Positions 43,729 through 53,262 of a DNA stretch of 64,000 nt are shown piece after piece. The DNA is from an uncultured Nocardioides sp. (GTDB lineage: Bacteria > Actinomycetota > Actinomycetes > Propionibacteriales > Nocardioidaceae), in assembly GCF_947489365.1 (NCBI RefSeq), contig NZ_CANLDB010000002.1, positions 248,001 through 312,000 of the forward strand. Reading direction: 5' to 3'. The notes beneath the pieces were generated by a model. That model ran no database searches and had not been told where the DNA came from. It saw only the letters and a program-made list of their open reading frames with translations. Position 1 is the stretch's first letter; each line of letters starts with the position of its first letter. A program made the translations under genes and the position numbers.

Positions 43729-44505
43729 TCAGATGTCGTGCGCCTGACCGACCGTGGCCACGTGCACCTCGCCGGCGTACACCGTAAGGGCCTCGTCCGC
43801 GGCGTCGGCCGCGGAGTACCAGGGCGGCACGTGGGTGATCACCAGCCGCGGCACCCCGGCGCGGTCGGCCGTCTCGCCACACTCCCGGCCCGTCAGGTGG
43901 ATGGCGGGCGGGTTCACGTCGCCGTGGCGGAACGACGCCTCGGCGAGCAGCAGGTCGGCACCGGCCGCCGCGCGATCGAGGCCCTCGCAGGGAGCGGTGT
44001 CGCCGGAGTAGGTCAGGGTGCGACCGCCCGCCGTGACCCGCAGGGCGTACGCCGTGACGGGATGCAGGACCGGCTCGGCGCGCACCGTGAACGGGCCGAG
44101 CGTGAGGTCGTGGCCGGCGGCGTCGAACTCGCTGAACACGAAGTCCTCGTGCATCCCGGGGTCGGGGTCGAGGTCGTAGCCGCGCGCGATCCGGTCGGCG
44201 GTGCCCTCCGGGCCCCAGACGGGGATGCGCGGCTGCTTGCCGGCCGGGTGGTAGCGGCGCAGCACGTGGTAGCCGCAGAGGTCCAGGCAGTGGTCGGCGT
44301 GCAGGTGGCTCAGCAGCACGCCGTCGATCGCCAGTGGGTCCGCGAAGTTCTGCAACGAGCCGAGCGCGCCGTTGCCGAGGTCCAGGAGCACGCGCCAGGT
44401 CCGCTCCCCCGTGCCGTCGTCGTACGGCGCCTCGAGGAGGTAGCAGCTGGCGGGCGAGTGGGGTCCGGGGTAGGAGCCGGAGCACCCGATCACGGTCATC
44501 CTCAT
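43729..44505 (-). CDS. MBL-fold hydrolase, Rv1339-like phosphodiesterase, 258 aa
   Basis: A metallo-beta-lactamase fold with [10 protein letters not shown] (the HxHxDH zinc motif), a further His in LHPVTAYAL, the bridging Asp in YSGDTAPC and the last His in ITHVPPWYS. It has the position and length of M. tuberculosis Rv1339, which has been reported as an atypical cAMP phosphodiesterase, so cyclic-nucleotide hydrolysis is a plausible activity. The ATG overlaps the murI stop in ATGA, so it is cotranscribed with murI as in mycobacteria. Confidence 0.85.
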   Translation of the reverse strand: MRMTVIGCSGSYPGPHSPASCYLLEAPYDDGTGERTWRVLLDLGNGALGSLQNFADPLAIDGVLLSHLHADHCLDLCGYHVLRRYHPAGKQPRIPVWGPEGTADRIARGYDLDPDPGMHEDFVFSEFDAAGHDLTLGPFTVRAEPVLHPVTAYALRVTAGGRTLTYSGDTAPCEGLDRAAAGADLLLAEASFRHGDVNPPAIHLTGRECGETADRAGVPRLVITHVPPWYSAADAADEALTVYAGEVHVATVGQAHDI

Positions 44506-45329
44506 CGCAGGCCCCCCGCGAACTGGCCGAACTGCACGGCGGCGGGCAGGTGCGCGCCCAGGAAGCGGCCCCCGACGTGCTCGAACTCGGCGGTGTCGCC
44601 CGTGGTCAGGAAGCGGTACGTCGCCGGCCCGGCCGTGTCGGGTCGCAGCAGGTCCCGGTCGACGAGGAGCGCGAACAGGTCCTTCGCGCACTCCTCGGCG
44701 CTGCTCACCAGCGTCACCCCGGTGCCCATGACGTAGGAGATGACCCCGGTCAGCAGCGGGTAGTGGGTGCAACCCAGCACAAGGGTGTCGACGTCCTTCG
44801 CCACCAGCGGCTCGAGGTAGGCGTGGGCGACGCCGATCAGCTCGGGCCCGGCGGTGACGCCCCGCTCGACGTAGTCCACGAACGACGGGCAGGCCTGCGT
44901 CGTCAGCGTGACGTGGCGGGCGGCGGCGAACGCGTCGTCGTACGCCTGGGACTGGGCGGTCGCGGTGGTGCAGATGACTCCGATGCGGCCCGAGCTGCTC
45001 GCTGCGGCGGCGCGGCGGGTCGCCGGCAGGATCACCTCGACCACCGGGACGTCGTACCGCTCCCGGGCGTCGCGGAGCATGGCGGCGCTCGCCGAGTTGC
45101 AGGCGATGACGAGGGCCTTGACCCCCAGCTCGACGAGGTGGTCGAGGCACTCCAGCGCGTACTCGCGCACCTCGGCGATCGGCTTCGGGCCGTACGGCTG
45201 GCGGGCGGTGTCCCCGACGTAGGTGATCGACTCGTGCGGCAGCTGGTCGACCACCGACCGGGCGACCGTGAGGCCGCCGAAGCCGGAGTCGAAGATGCCG
45301 ATCGGCGCGTCCGCACTCACCTGGCCCAC
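44502..45329 (-). CDS. murI: glutamate racemase, 275 aa
   Basis: Supplies D-glutamate for peptidoglycan. N-terminal [17 protein letters not shown], the first catalytic Cys in VIACNSASA and the second in [12 protein letters not shown]. Length is standard. GTG at 45329 follows a leaderless TACCGT box by 7 bases; a second GTG three codons later is possible. First gene of murI-phosphodiesterase. In M. tuberculosis cysM and a rhomboid gene lie just upstream of murI; here 5.5 kb of other genes intervene and no rhomboid is seen. Confidence 0.95.
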   Translation of the reverse strand: MGQVSADAPIGIFDSGFGGLTVARSVVDQLPHESITYVGDTARQPYGPKPIAEVREYALECLDHLVELGVKALVIACNSASAAMLRDARERYDVPVVEVILPATRRAAAASSSGRIGVICTTATAQSQAYDDAFAAARHVTLTTQACPSFVDYVERGVTAGPELIGVAHAYLEPLVAKDVDTLVLGCTHYPLLTGVISYVMGTGVTLVSSAEECAKDLFALLVDRDLLRPDTAGPATYRFLTTGDTAEFEHVGGRFLGAHLPAAVQFGQFAGGLR

Positions 45330-45336
45330 GCCACGA

Positions 45337-45342
45337 ACGGTA
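45337..45342 (-). promoter_or_regulatory. leaderless -10 box TACCGT (murI)
   Basis: TACCGT on the minus strand, 7 bases before the murI GTG. Confidence 0.55.
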
Positions 45343-45382
45343 CGGCGTGGGGCGATCGCCCCGCCACGCGACGTTCGTCTCC

Positions 45383-45388
45383 TACCGT
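45383..45388 (+). promoter_or_regulatory. leaderless -10 box TACCGT (phosphodiesterase)
   Basis: TACCGT, 6 bases before GTG 45395; this spacing is the reason that start is preferred. Confidence 0.5.
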
Positions 45389-45394
45389 GTGAGG

Positions 45395-46492
45395 GTGCAG
45401 ATCCCCGTCCGTGTCCTCGCGATCCTCGCCGCCGTCGTCGCCGTCGTGCTCGTGGCGACCCTCCCCGGGTCCGAGGACGCCGGGCGGCCGCCTTCCCAGG
45501 CGGACGGGGCGGCGTCCGCCTCGGACACCTCCGGCAGCGCCGAGCCCGCGGCGGAGGACGTGCCGGTCGACGTCCCCGGCCCCCTCGCCGCGCCCCGCAT
45601 GCGGCGGGTGGTGGCGATCTCCGTCGACGGGATGCGCCCCTCCGTGATCACCGAGCTCGGCCGGACCGGCACCCCCTCCCTGCACCGCATGATCGACGAG
45701 GGCGCGACCACGCTCGAGGCCCGCACCGCGGTCGAGCAGACCGTCACCCTGCCGAACCACACGGGGATGCTCACCGGCCGCCGGATCGAGACCGACCAGG
45801 GTCACGGCGTCACGGTGAACGACGACCCCGGCGGCACGGTGTCGTCCAACGCCGGCCGGCGCATCGAGTCCGCCTTCTCGCGGCTCGCCCGGGCGGGCCG
45901 GACCGGCAACCTCTACACCGGCAAGGAGAAGTTCGCGCTCTTCAGGCGGTCGTGGCCCCGCGGCATCGACCGGTACGTCCACATCGAGGGCAGCACCGGC
46001 CGGCTGATGGACCAGGTGCGCCAGGACCTCGTCCGCCGCCCGCGGCCCTTCTCCTTCGTCCACCTCGCGGCGCCCGACGTCATGGGCCACGCCTACGGGT
46101 GGGACAGCGAGGAGTACCGCACCGCGGTCCGCTACGTCGACCAGGTCGTCGGAGAGCTCATGGACACCATCGAGTCCCGCCCCGCCCTCGAAGGCCGGAC
46201 GACGGTGCTGCTGACCTCCGACCACGGCGGCATGGACCAGGGCCACTACGACAACCGGGCCCGCATCAACTACCGCGTCGCGTTCATGGCCTGGGGCGCC
46301 CAGGCGCGCCAGGGGGCGAACCTCTACCGCATCAACCCGGCGTACGCCTACCCCGGCAAGAGCCGCCCCGGCTACGCCGGCGAGCAGCCCATCCGCAACG
46401 CCGCGATCGGCAACCTCTCGCTGGACCTGCTGGGGATCGGGCCGATCCCCGGCTCACGCATCGACAGCAAGCAGAACCTGCGCGTGCGCTGA
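45395..46492 (+). CDS. membrane-anchored alkaline-phosphatase-superfamily (NPP-type) enzyme, 365 aa
   Basis: One N-terminal helix ([20 protein letters not shown]) and a linker are followed by a type I phosphodiesterase/nucleotide pyrophosphatase domain. Metal and nucleophile regions are [23 protein letters not shown] (nucleophile Thr), [15 protein letters not shown] and [13 protein letters not shown]. Its active site would be outside the cell. GTG at 45395 is preferred for its leaderless promoter; GTG 45389 is an alternative. It is divergent from murI and unrelated to it; the substrate is unknown. Confidence 0.85.
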   Translation: MQIPVRVLAILAAVVAVVLVATLPGSEDAGRPPSQADGAASASDTSGSAEPAAEDVPVDVPGPLAAPRMRRVVAISVDGMRPSVITELGRTGTPSLHRMIDEGATTLEARTAVEQTVTLPNHTGMLTGRRIETDQGHGVTVNDDPGGTVSSNAGRRIESAFSRLARAGRTGNLYTGKEKFALFRRSWPRGIDRYVHIEGSTGRLMDQVRQDLVRRPRPFSFVHLAAPDVMGHAYGWDSEEYRTAVRYVDQVVGELMDTIESRPALEGRTTVLLTSDHGGMDQGHYDNRARINYRVAFMAWGAQARQGANLYRINPAYAYPGKSRPGYAGEQPIRNAAIGNLSLDLLGIGPIPGSRIDSKQNLRVR

Positions 46493-46547
46493 GCCGGGAC
46501 CACCCGGCTCACGGATCCGCCGGCGAAGGAGTTCTCCACAGATGTTC

Positions 46548-46563
46548 GGAGAACGCCTTCTCC
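46548..46563. promoter_or_regulatory. dyad upstream of the HNH nuclease gene
   Basis: GGAGAA-CGCC-TTCTCC is a perfect 6-base dyad 40 bases before the nuclease start; a related GGAGTTCTCC lies 20 bases further up. Possible operator or terminator of the preceding gene. Confidence 0.35.
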
Positions 46564-46589
46564 GGGTATTCGTTGTCGGTGGTCGAGAA

Positions 46590-46595
46590 TACAAT
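46590..46595 (+). promoter_or_regulatory. leaderless -10 box TACAAT (HNH gene)
   Basis: TACAAT, the closest match to the sigma-70 consensus in the window, 7 bases before the ATG at 46603, in an unusually AT-rich stretch. Confidence 0.5.
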
Positions 46596-46602
46596 CGAAC
46601 AC

Positions 46603-47922
46603 ATGAGCGAAACATCGGTGATCGAGACGATGGTGCGGGAGAACCCCGTCGCGTCGTTGCGCGCGGTGGTCGCCGGCCTGTCCGGTCTTGACGCCGGCAA
46701 CTCGTGCGAGGCGGACCTGATCGACGTGATCGGCGAGCTCGAGACGCTGAAGTGCGTCGCGGAGTCCGCGCAGGCGACGGCGACGCGTGGCGTGTACGCC
46801 GCCGCGGTCGCCCGGCAGGAAGCCGCGGGCATGCGTGGGTCGCGGGTCGGTCGCGGGATCGGGCACCAGATCGCCCTGGCCCGCCGCGAGCCCCCGTCCC
46901 GGGGCTCGGCGCACCTGGGGCTGGCGCGGGAGGTCGCGGCGCTGCCGCACCTGGCTGGGCTGTGGCGGCAGGGTCGGATCACGGAGCGGCGGGTGTCGCT
47001 GATCCTGGGTCGGATCGTGTGGCTCGACCTGGACGACCGCCGTGGGGTGGACGCCCAGCTCGCCGGTGACCCCGACCGGGCGGAGCGGTTGTGTCAGATG
47101 AACGACTGGCAGGCCCGCGGCGCCGCCGACGCCCTCGCGTGCGCGGCCGACCCGGCGGGCGCGGTCCGCCGTCGGGCCGCCGCGGAGGCCGACCGCCACG
47201 TGTCCTCCCGCCCGGCCCCGGACACCATGCTCAGGTTGTCGGCGCTCCTGCCCGTCAAGGAGGGCGTCGCAGTGATCGCCGCGTTGACGCTCGCCGCGGA
47301 CCAGGCCCGCGCCGCCGGTGACGAGCGGTCCCGGGGCCAGGTCATGGCCGACACCCTCGTCGGACGCGTCACCGGCCGGGACCCCGTGACCGAGCCGGTC
47401 CCGGTGCACGTCGACGTCACCGTCCCGCTGGACGCACTCCTCCCGGAGGGCTCCCACACCGGGCAGCAACCTCACGCGTTCGGGTGGGTCGACGGGTACG
47501 GCGAGGTCCCCGCCGACCTCGCCCGCTCCCTCACCGCCGACGCCGTCGAGACCCTCGGCGTCTTCCGGCGCCTGTTCACCGACCCCACCACCGGACAGCT
47601 CGTCGCGATGGAGTCCGCGGCCCGCTGCTTCCCGCTGCTCCTCGCGCTGTTCCTGCGCCGCCGGGACAGGTACTGCCGCAACCCCTGGTGCGGCGCCCCG
47701 ATCCGCCACACCGACCACGCCGTGAGCGTCGAGGAGGGCGGCCCCACGTCCGCGGACAACGGCCAGGGGCTGTGCGAGGCGTGCAACTACGCCAAGCAGG
47801 CCCCCGGCTGGCGGTCCAAGACCAGGATCGATCCCGACGGCACCCACGTCGTGGAGACCACCACCCCCACCGGCCACGTCCACGAGACCAGACCACCACC
47901 GGCGCACCCCCGACGCGAGTAA
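46603..47922 (+). CDS. DUF222/HNH endonuclease (REP13E12-like), 439 aa
   Basis: The N-terminal 300 residues are a DUF222-type helical domain (SVIETMVRENPVASLRAVVA, RITERRVSLILGRIV). The C-terminus is an HNH nuclease with a zinc knuckle: CRNPWCGAPIRHTDHAVSVE, then GGPTSADNGQGLCEACNYAK, with paired Cys and HH/N residues in the expected order. Such proteins are the REP13E12 family of mycobacteria, repeated in many actinobacterial genomes and often seen as mobile. No other transposition gene is near. Its 3' end is followed by the CTCAGC-loop hairpin and a cluster of REP-like repeats. Confidence 0.88.
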   Translation: MSETSVIETMVRENPVASLRAVVAGLSGLDAGNSCEADLIDVIGELETLKCVAESAQATATRGVYAAAVARQEAAGMRGSRVGRGIGHQIALARREPPSRGSAHLGLAREVAALPHLAGLWRQGRITERRVSLILGRIVWLDLDDRRGVDAQLAGDPDRAERLCQMNDWQARGAADALACAADPAGAVRRRAAAEADRHVSSRPAPDTMLRLSALLPVKEGVAVIAALTLAADQARAAGDERSRGQVMADTLVGRVTGRDPVTEPVPVHVDVTVPLDALLPEGSHTGQQPHAFGWVDGYGEVPADLARSLTADAVETLGVFRRLFTDPTTGQLVAMESAARCFPLLLALFLRRRDRYCRNPWCGAPIRHTDHAVSVEEGGPTSADNGQGLCEACNYAKQAPGWRSKTRIDPDGTHVVETTTPTGHVHETRPPPAHPRRE

Positions 47923-47929
47923 CCGCCAG

Positions 47930-47976
47930 CTGAGTGACTGATCGGTGTCTCTCAGCGACACCGATCGGTCACTCAG
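47930..47976. terminator. hairpin terminator with TCTCAGC loop
   Basis: A 20-base stem (47930-47949 with 47957-47976; one G-T pair) closes a 7-base loop TCTCAGC. Loop and core GATC-NN-TGTC/GACA-NN-GATC match the hairpin at 12902, while the two NN positions and all outer bases differ and still pair. Between the nuclease and the convergent prs gene. Confidence 0.8.
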
Positions 47977-47984
47977 ACCCCTCA

Positions 47985-48175
47985 CCGGGTCTCGACGACG
48001 CGCGCTCGCTGCGCTCGCGTGCTGCTCGACCAGCGGGAGCCCGGAGATCGAGGTGCGAGCGTCGCGCAGCGACCGAGCCACGAGATCCCGGAAGACGAGA
48101 GACGCCCCCTCGCCGGGTCTCGACGACGCGCGCTCGCTGCGCTCGCGTGCTGCTCGACCAGCGGGAGCCCGGAGA
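47985..48175. repeat. second REP-like cluster (63-base direct repeat plus inverted half)
   Basis: CCGGGTCTCGACGACGCGCG and the 43 bases after it occur at 47985-48047 and again identically at 48113-48175. Between them, 48046-48091 is a left half with GATCGAGGTG and GAGCCACGAGATCCC, the outer and inner arms of the units around the GIY-YIG gene with one or two changes and a different 19-base middle. Confidence 0.8.
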
Positions 48176-48189
48176 GCGAGGTGCGACCG

Positions 48190-49170
48190 TCAGTCGAACA
48201 GCTTCGGCTGAGGCGGGCCGAGCGACGGGTCGACGCCGTCGAAGAGGCTGCTGATCGACTCCCCCGCGTGGGTCCGCTCGATGGCGGTGGCGAACAGCCC
48301 GGCCACCGAGCGAGTGCGCAGACCCGGCCAGTCGACGTCCGGGCGGGGGACGGTGTCGGTGGCGACGACCTCGGTGATCATCGGGTGGTCGCGCAGGCGC
48401 TCGACGGCCTTGCCGACGAACAGTCCGTGCGTGCAGGCGACCGCCGCGGACGTGCAGCCCTGCTCCGCGAGCCGGTCGAGGAGCTCGATGATCGAGCCGC
48501 CCGTGGCGATCTCGTCGTCCAGCACGATGGCCCGCCGGCCCTCGACGTCGCCGACGATGGCGTCGATGACGACCCGGTCGTCGGCCAGCCTCTTCTTGCT
48601 GCCCGCCGCGACCGGCAGCCCGAGCAGGCGGGCGAACTGGGTGGCGGTCTTCGCGTTGCCGAAGTCCGGGGAGACGACCACGGCGTCGGAGAGGTCCTGC
48701 TCGACGAAGTGCTCGGCGAGGACGCCGAGGGCCGTGAGGTGGTCGACCGGCACCGAGAAGAAGCCGTGCACCTGAGGCGCGTGCAGCGTCATGGTCAGGA
48801 CGCGGTGGACGCCGGCGGTCGCGAGGAGGTCGGCGACGAGGCGACCGCCGATGGAGAGCCGGGAGGCGTCCTTCTTGTCCGAGCGCGCGTAGGCGTAGTA
48901 CGGGATCACCGCCGTGATCTGCGCGGCCGAGGCCCCGCGGGCCGCGTCGATCATCAGCAGCAGCTCCATCAGGTGCTCCTGCGTGGGCGGCACCAGCGGC
49001 TGGACGATGTAGACGTCACGCTGGCGGCAGTTGACCTGCAGCTGGGCCTGGAGGCAGTCGTTGCTGAAGCGGGTGATCTCGACGGGGCTGAGGTCGACGC
49101 CCAGGCCCGCGCAGATCTCGGTGGCGAGCGCCCGGTGGGCTGCTCCGGAGAAGACGACGACCTCGCTCAT
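48190..49170 (-). CDS. prs: ribose-phosphate pyrophosphokinase, 326 aa
   Basis: Makes PRPP from ribose 5-phosphate and ATP. The RFSND motif, the flexible-loop region YYAYARSDKKDASRLSIGG, the catalytic LHAPQVHGFFSVPVDHL and the PRPP loop IVLDDEIATGGSI are all present. The N-terminal FSNDCLQAQ and flexible loop resemble eukaryotic and class II-like enzymes rather than the usual bacterial FSDGE type, so it may be a second, specialised Prs. TAGGAG precedes the ATG, and the gene lies 10 bases after the DUF3152 gene, so the two are probably cotranscribed. Confidence 0.85.
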   Translation of the reverse strand: MSEVVVFSGAAHRALATEICAGLGVDLSPVEITRFSNDCLQAQLQVNCRQRDVYIVQPLVPPTQEHLMELLLMIDAARGASAAQITAVIPYYAYARSDKKDASRLSIGGRLVADLLATAGVHRVLTMTLHAPQVHGFFSVPVDHLTALGVLAEHFVEQDLSDAVVVSPDFGNAKTATQFARLLGLPVAAGSKKRLADDRVVIDAIVGDVEGRRAIVLDDEIATGGSIIELLDRLAEQGCTSAAVACTHGLFVGKAVERLRDHPMITEVVATDTVPRPDVDWPGLRTRSVAGLFATAIERTHAGESISSLFDGVDPSLGPPQPKLFD

Positions 49171-49180
49171 GACCGTGCTC

Positions 49181-50080
49181 CTACCGCAGCTCGCCGAGGG
49201 TGGGCCAAGGGTTGTGGCGGCACCCGTCCAGTCCCTTGGACTGCTGCATCATCACCGGGGCCGGCCTGCCGCGGCCGGGGCAGCCGACGTGGCCGCGCCC
49301 CAACCAGTGCCCCGTCTCGTGGTTGACCACCATGTGCCGGTAGTCGCGTCGTGAACCGCCGGCGCGGTTCCACGCCGGGGAGGCGGTGCGCCAGCGCAGC
49401 TGGTTGATGATCACGTAGCGCCCGACGCGGCAGGACCACTCGGCGCTGCAGCCCGGGGAGAAGCGCGGCACCTCGCTCGCCTCGGCCAGCACGAGCGTGA
49501 AGTCCCCGCCGCGGGCCACCCGCCGGAACACCACGCCCCGCCCGCGCCACCCGCGGGCGTCGGCGTAGCTCTCGGCGGCCTGGCGGCGGAACTCGGGGAG
49601 GCTCGCCACGATCCGACCTCGGGTCTCGACGTGGTAGCTGACCACCCGTCGTACGCCGGTGCGGTGCTCGACCGGGCCCACCCAGCGCGAGCGGCCGTAC
49701 GCCGACCCGGCGCCCTCGCGCCACGCCTTGACGCGGACGGAGACCTGGCGGCCGACGTCCTCCGGCCTCACCCGGTAGCGCTGGGAGGTCGCTCCCCGCA
49801 CCGGGTCCGGCCCGCGGAACCACTGGAAGCGGACCGTCTGCGGCGGCCGGGTCCACCGGCCCTGCGTCGCGCGGAGCGTCTCGCCGTACCGCCGGACGCC
49901 CTGCACGCGGGGCCGCTCGGTGCTCGCCATCGGCTCGCCGGCCCGCTCCGTGACCCCGGTCGCGGTCCCGGTCCGGACGCGCTCACGGTCCCGGTCGGTC
50001 GCCGCGGACGGGGCGGCCGCGCCCAGCGGGAGCAGCAGGCTCGCCAGGGCGACCACGAGGACCGTCCTGGGTGGAGTCAC
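49181..50080 (-). CDS. secreted DUF3152 metzincin-like protein with Ig-like domain, 299 aa
   Basis: The signal peptide is TVLVVALASLLLPLGAAAPS. About residues 50-135 form an Ig-like module (PRVQGVRRYGETLRATQGRW with RFQWFRG and a YRVRPEDVGRQVSVRV strand) of a kind repeated in many Nocardioides surface proteins. The C-terminal 150 residues are DUF3152 with HETGHWLGRGH, a full HExxHxxGxxH zinc site, so protease activity is plausible. Four Cys could form disulfides. GTG at 50080 is chosen; the next ATG upstream is out of frame. Likely first gene of a unit with prs, an unexpected pairing. Confidence 0.82.
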   Translation of the reverse strand: MTPPRTVLVVALASLLLPLGAAAPSAATDRDRERVRTGTATGVTERAGEPMASTERPRVQGVRRYGETLRATQGRWTRPPQTVRFQWFRGPDPVRGATSQRYRVRPEDVGRQVSVRVKAWREGAGSAYGRSRWVGPVEHRTGVRRVVSYHVETRGRIVASLPEFRRQAAESYADARGWRGRGVVFRRVARGGDFTLVLAEASEVPRFSPGCSAEWSCRVGRYVIINQLRWRTASPAWNRAGGSRRDYRHMVVNHETGHWLGRGHVGCPGRGRPAPVMMQQSKGLDGCRHNPWPTLGELR

Positions 50081-50121
50081 CTCGCAAGCATGACAGCCCT
50101 CCGGGATGGGATCGTGGGCCC

Positions 50122-51920
<1,799 letters not shown>

Positions 51921-52481
51921 TCAGCGCAGGAAGTAGTCCGGGTCGAAGTCGTCGAGGCTGATGATCCGCACGCGGGGCAGCGGGACGTTGAACGCCTTGA
52001 CGTCGTCCTCGAGGTCGTGGATCCCGATCCCGGCGGCGGCGTACTGGGCGTTGACGTACTCCCGGAAGCCGAGGACGCCGAGGCGCCGCTCCCCGCCGAG
52101 CAGCGCCGACATCTGGTCGATGAAGTCGCCGTCGTGGCTGACGAGGAAGACGTCCGCATCCCTACCCACGAGCGCGTCCAGCGTGCGCTGGATACCGACG
52201 TCGACGACCTTGACGTCAGCGGATCCCGACAGCGGCACCGGCCGGTAGTCCATCGCCAGCAGGGCGGAGACGAAGCCGGTCGGCATGTGGCCCGACGAGG
52301 CGTTGAGGAAGAACAGCCCGGTGACGGGCTGGCCCCACTGTGTCTCGGCGTAACGGGTGACCCGCTCCCAGCGGGGCCGCTCCTCGGGTCCGGGGCGACG
52401 CTGGAGGACGCCGGTGCCCAGCGTGGCGTCGATGTTCTCGCCGTCGACCAGGACGTAGGTACGGCGGGGCTCCGGCTCCAT
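51921..52481 (-). CDS. NYN-domain (PIN-like) putative RNase, 186 aa
   Basis: YVLVDGENIDATL at the start and LVSHDGDFIDQMS in the middle supply the acidic residues of the NYN fold, a PIN-like nuclease domain; VDVGIQRTLDALV carries another Asp. Relatives are probable RNA-cleaving enzymes of unknown target. The gene sits inside the mec-cysO-cysM cluster but has its own leaderless TAGGCT promoter, which argues for an insertion rather than a pathway member. Confidence 0.85.
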   Translation of the reverse strand: MEPEPRRTYVLVDGENIDATLGTGVLQRRPGPEERPRWERVTRYAETQWGQPVTGLFFLNASSGHMPTGFVSALLAMDYRPVPLSGSADVKVVDVGIQRTLDALVGRDADVFLVSHDGDFIDQMSALLGGERRLGVLGFREYVNAQYAAAGIGIHDLEDDVKAFNVPLPRVRIISLDDFDPDYFLR

Positions 52482-52487
52482 GACCGG

Positions 52488-52493
52488 AGCCTA
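52488..52493 (-). promoter_or_regulatory. leaderless -10 box TAGGCT (NYN gene)
   Basis: TAGGCT on the minus strand, 6 bases before the ATG at 52481, squeezed into the 17-base gap after the cysO stop. Confidence 0.5.
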
Positions 52494-52498
52494 GGGGG

Positions 52499-52783
52499 TC
52501 AGCCCCCCGCGACGGCGGGGAGGACGACGACCTGGTCGCCGTCCGACAGCTCGGCGTCGAGCCCGCCGAGGAAGCGCACGTCCTCGTCGTTGACGTAGAC
52601 GTTGACGAACCGGCGCAGGTCGGGGCCCGCGTCCTTCGACTCGACGAGGCGCTCCTTGATCCCGGGGTGGTTGGCCTCGAGGTCGTCGATCAGGGCGCTC
52701 AGGCTGGCACCCTCACCGCTGACGGCCTTCTCGCCGCCGGTGTAGGTGCGCAGGATGGTCGGGATCCGGACCTCGACGCTCAT
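52499..52783 (-). CDS. cysO: sulfur-carrier protein CysO, 94 aa
   Basis: A ubiquitin-like carrier of the ThiS/MoaD type. The C-terminus ends in ...VVLPAVAGG with the diglycine that is thiocarboxylated; the N-terminal strand is VRIPTILRTYTGG. As in M. tuberculosis it is followed in map order by mec upstream and cysM downstream, so the function is well supported. It starts 4 bases after the mec stop. Confidence 0.92.
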   Translation of the reverse strand: MSVEVRIPTILRTYTGGEKAVSGEGASLSALIDDLEANHPGIKERLVESKDAGPDLRRFVNVYVNDEDVRFLGGLDAELSDGDQVVVLPAVAGG

Positions 52784-52787
52784 GGGG

Positions 52788-53228
52788 TTACTCGCTCCTC
52801 GGGGGTAGTGCCGCGACGACGTCGACCTCTTCCTCGGTCACCTCGCCGTCCACGATGGTGTACGACCTGAACTCCACAGGGCCGTCGTTATTCCCGTGCT
52901 CACGGGTGCTGACCAGGACGTAGTGGGCCCCGGGCTCCTGCGCGAGGCCGATGTCCGTGCGGCTGGGGTAGGCCTCGGTGGCGGTGTGGGAGTGGTAGAC
53001 GACCACCGGCTCCTCGTCGTTCGCCCACATCTGCTTGTAGAGCGCGAGCAGCTCGGTGGAGTCGAACTCGTAGAACGTGGGCGAGCCCGCGGCGTTGACC
53101 ATCTCGACCATCCGCTCGGGGCGGTCGGAGCCCTCGGGGCCCGCGACGATGCCGCACGCCTCGTCGGGGTGGTCCCGCTTGGCGTGGGCCACGATGGCGT
53201 CGTACGTCGCCCGGTCGATCCTCAGCAC
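52788..53228 (-). CDS. mec: CysO-cysteine peptidase (JAB/JAMM), 146 aa
   Basis: Releases cysteine from CysO-Cys. The zinc motif is HSHTATEAYPSRTD (HxH...S..D) and the Glu is early in the domain (DEACGI). Length and context agree with Rv1334. First of mec-cysO; GTG at 53228 follows a leaderless TAGGCT box by 6 bases. Confidence 0.92.
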   Translation of the reverse strand: MLRIDRATYDAIVAHAKRDHPDEACGIVAGPEGSDRPERMVEMVNAAGSPTFYEFDSTELLALYKQMWANDEEPVVVYHSHTATEAYPSRTDIGLAQEPGAHYVLVSTREHGNNDGPVEFRSYTIVDGEVTEEEVDVVAALPPRSE

Positions 53229-53234
53229 CGGACC

Positions 53235-53240
53235 AGCCTA
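53235..53240 (-). promoter_or_regulatory. leaderless -10 box TAGGCT (mec-cysO)
   Basis: TAGGCT on the minus strand, 6 bases before the GTG of mec. Confidence 0.55.
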
Positions 53241-53262
53241 GGCGGCACGGACCGGGTCGGGC

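Noticed and set aside
46590..46610. SOS box at the HNH nuclease promoter
   Set aside because: TCGAACACATGAGCGA resembles the actinobacterial LexA site but has three mismatches and covers the start codon, so it is not reported as a site.
48190..49170. prs as pseudogene because of a non-standard FSN motif
   Set aside because: The flexible loop, catalytic His and PRPP-binding loop are intact, and FSN occurs in active eukaryotic enzymes.
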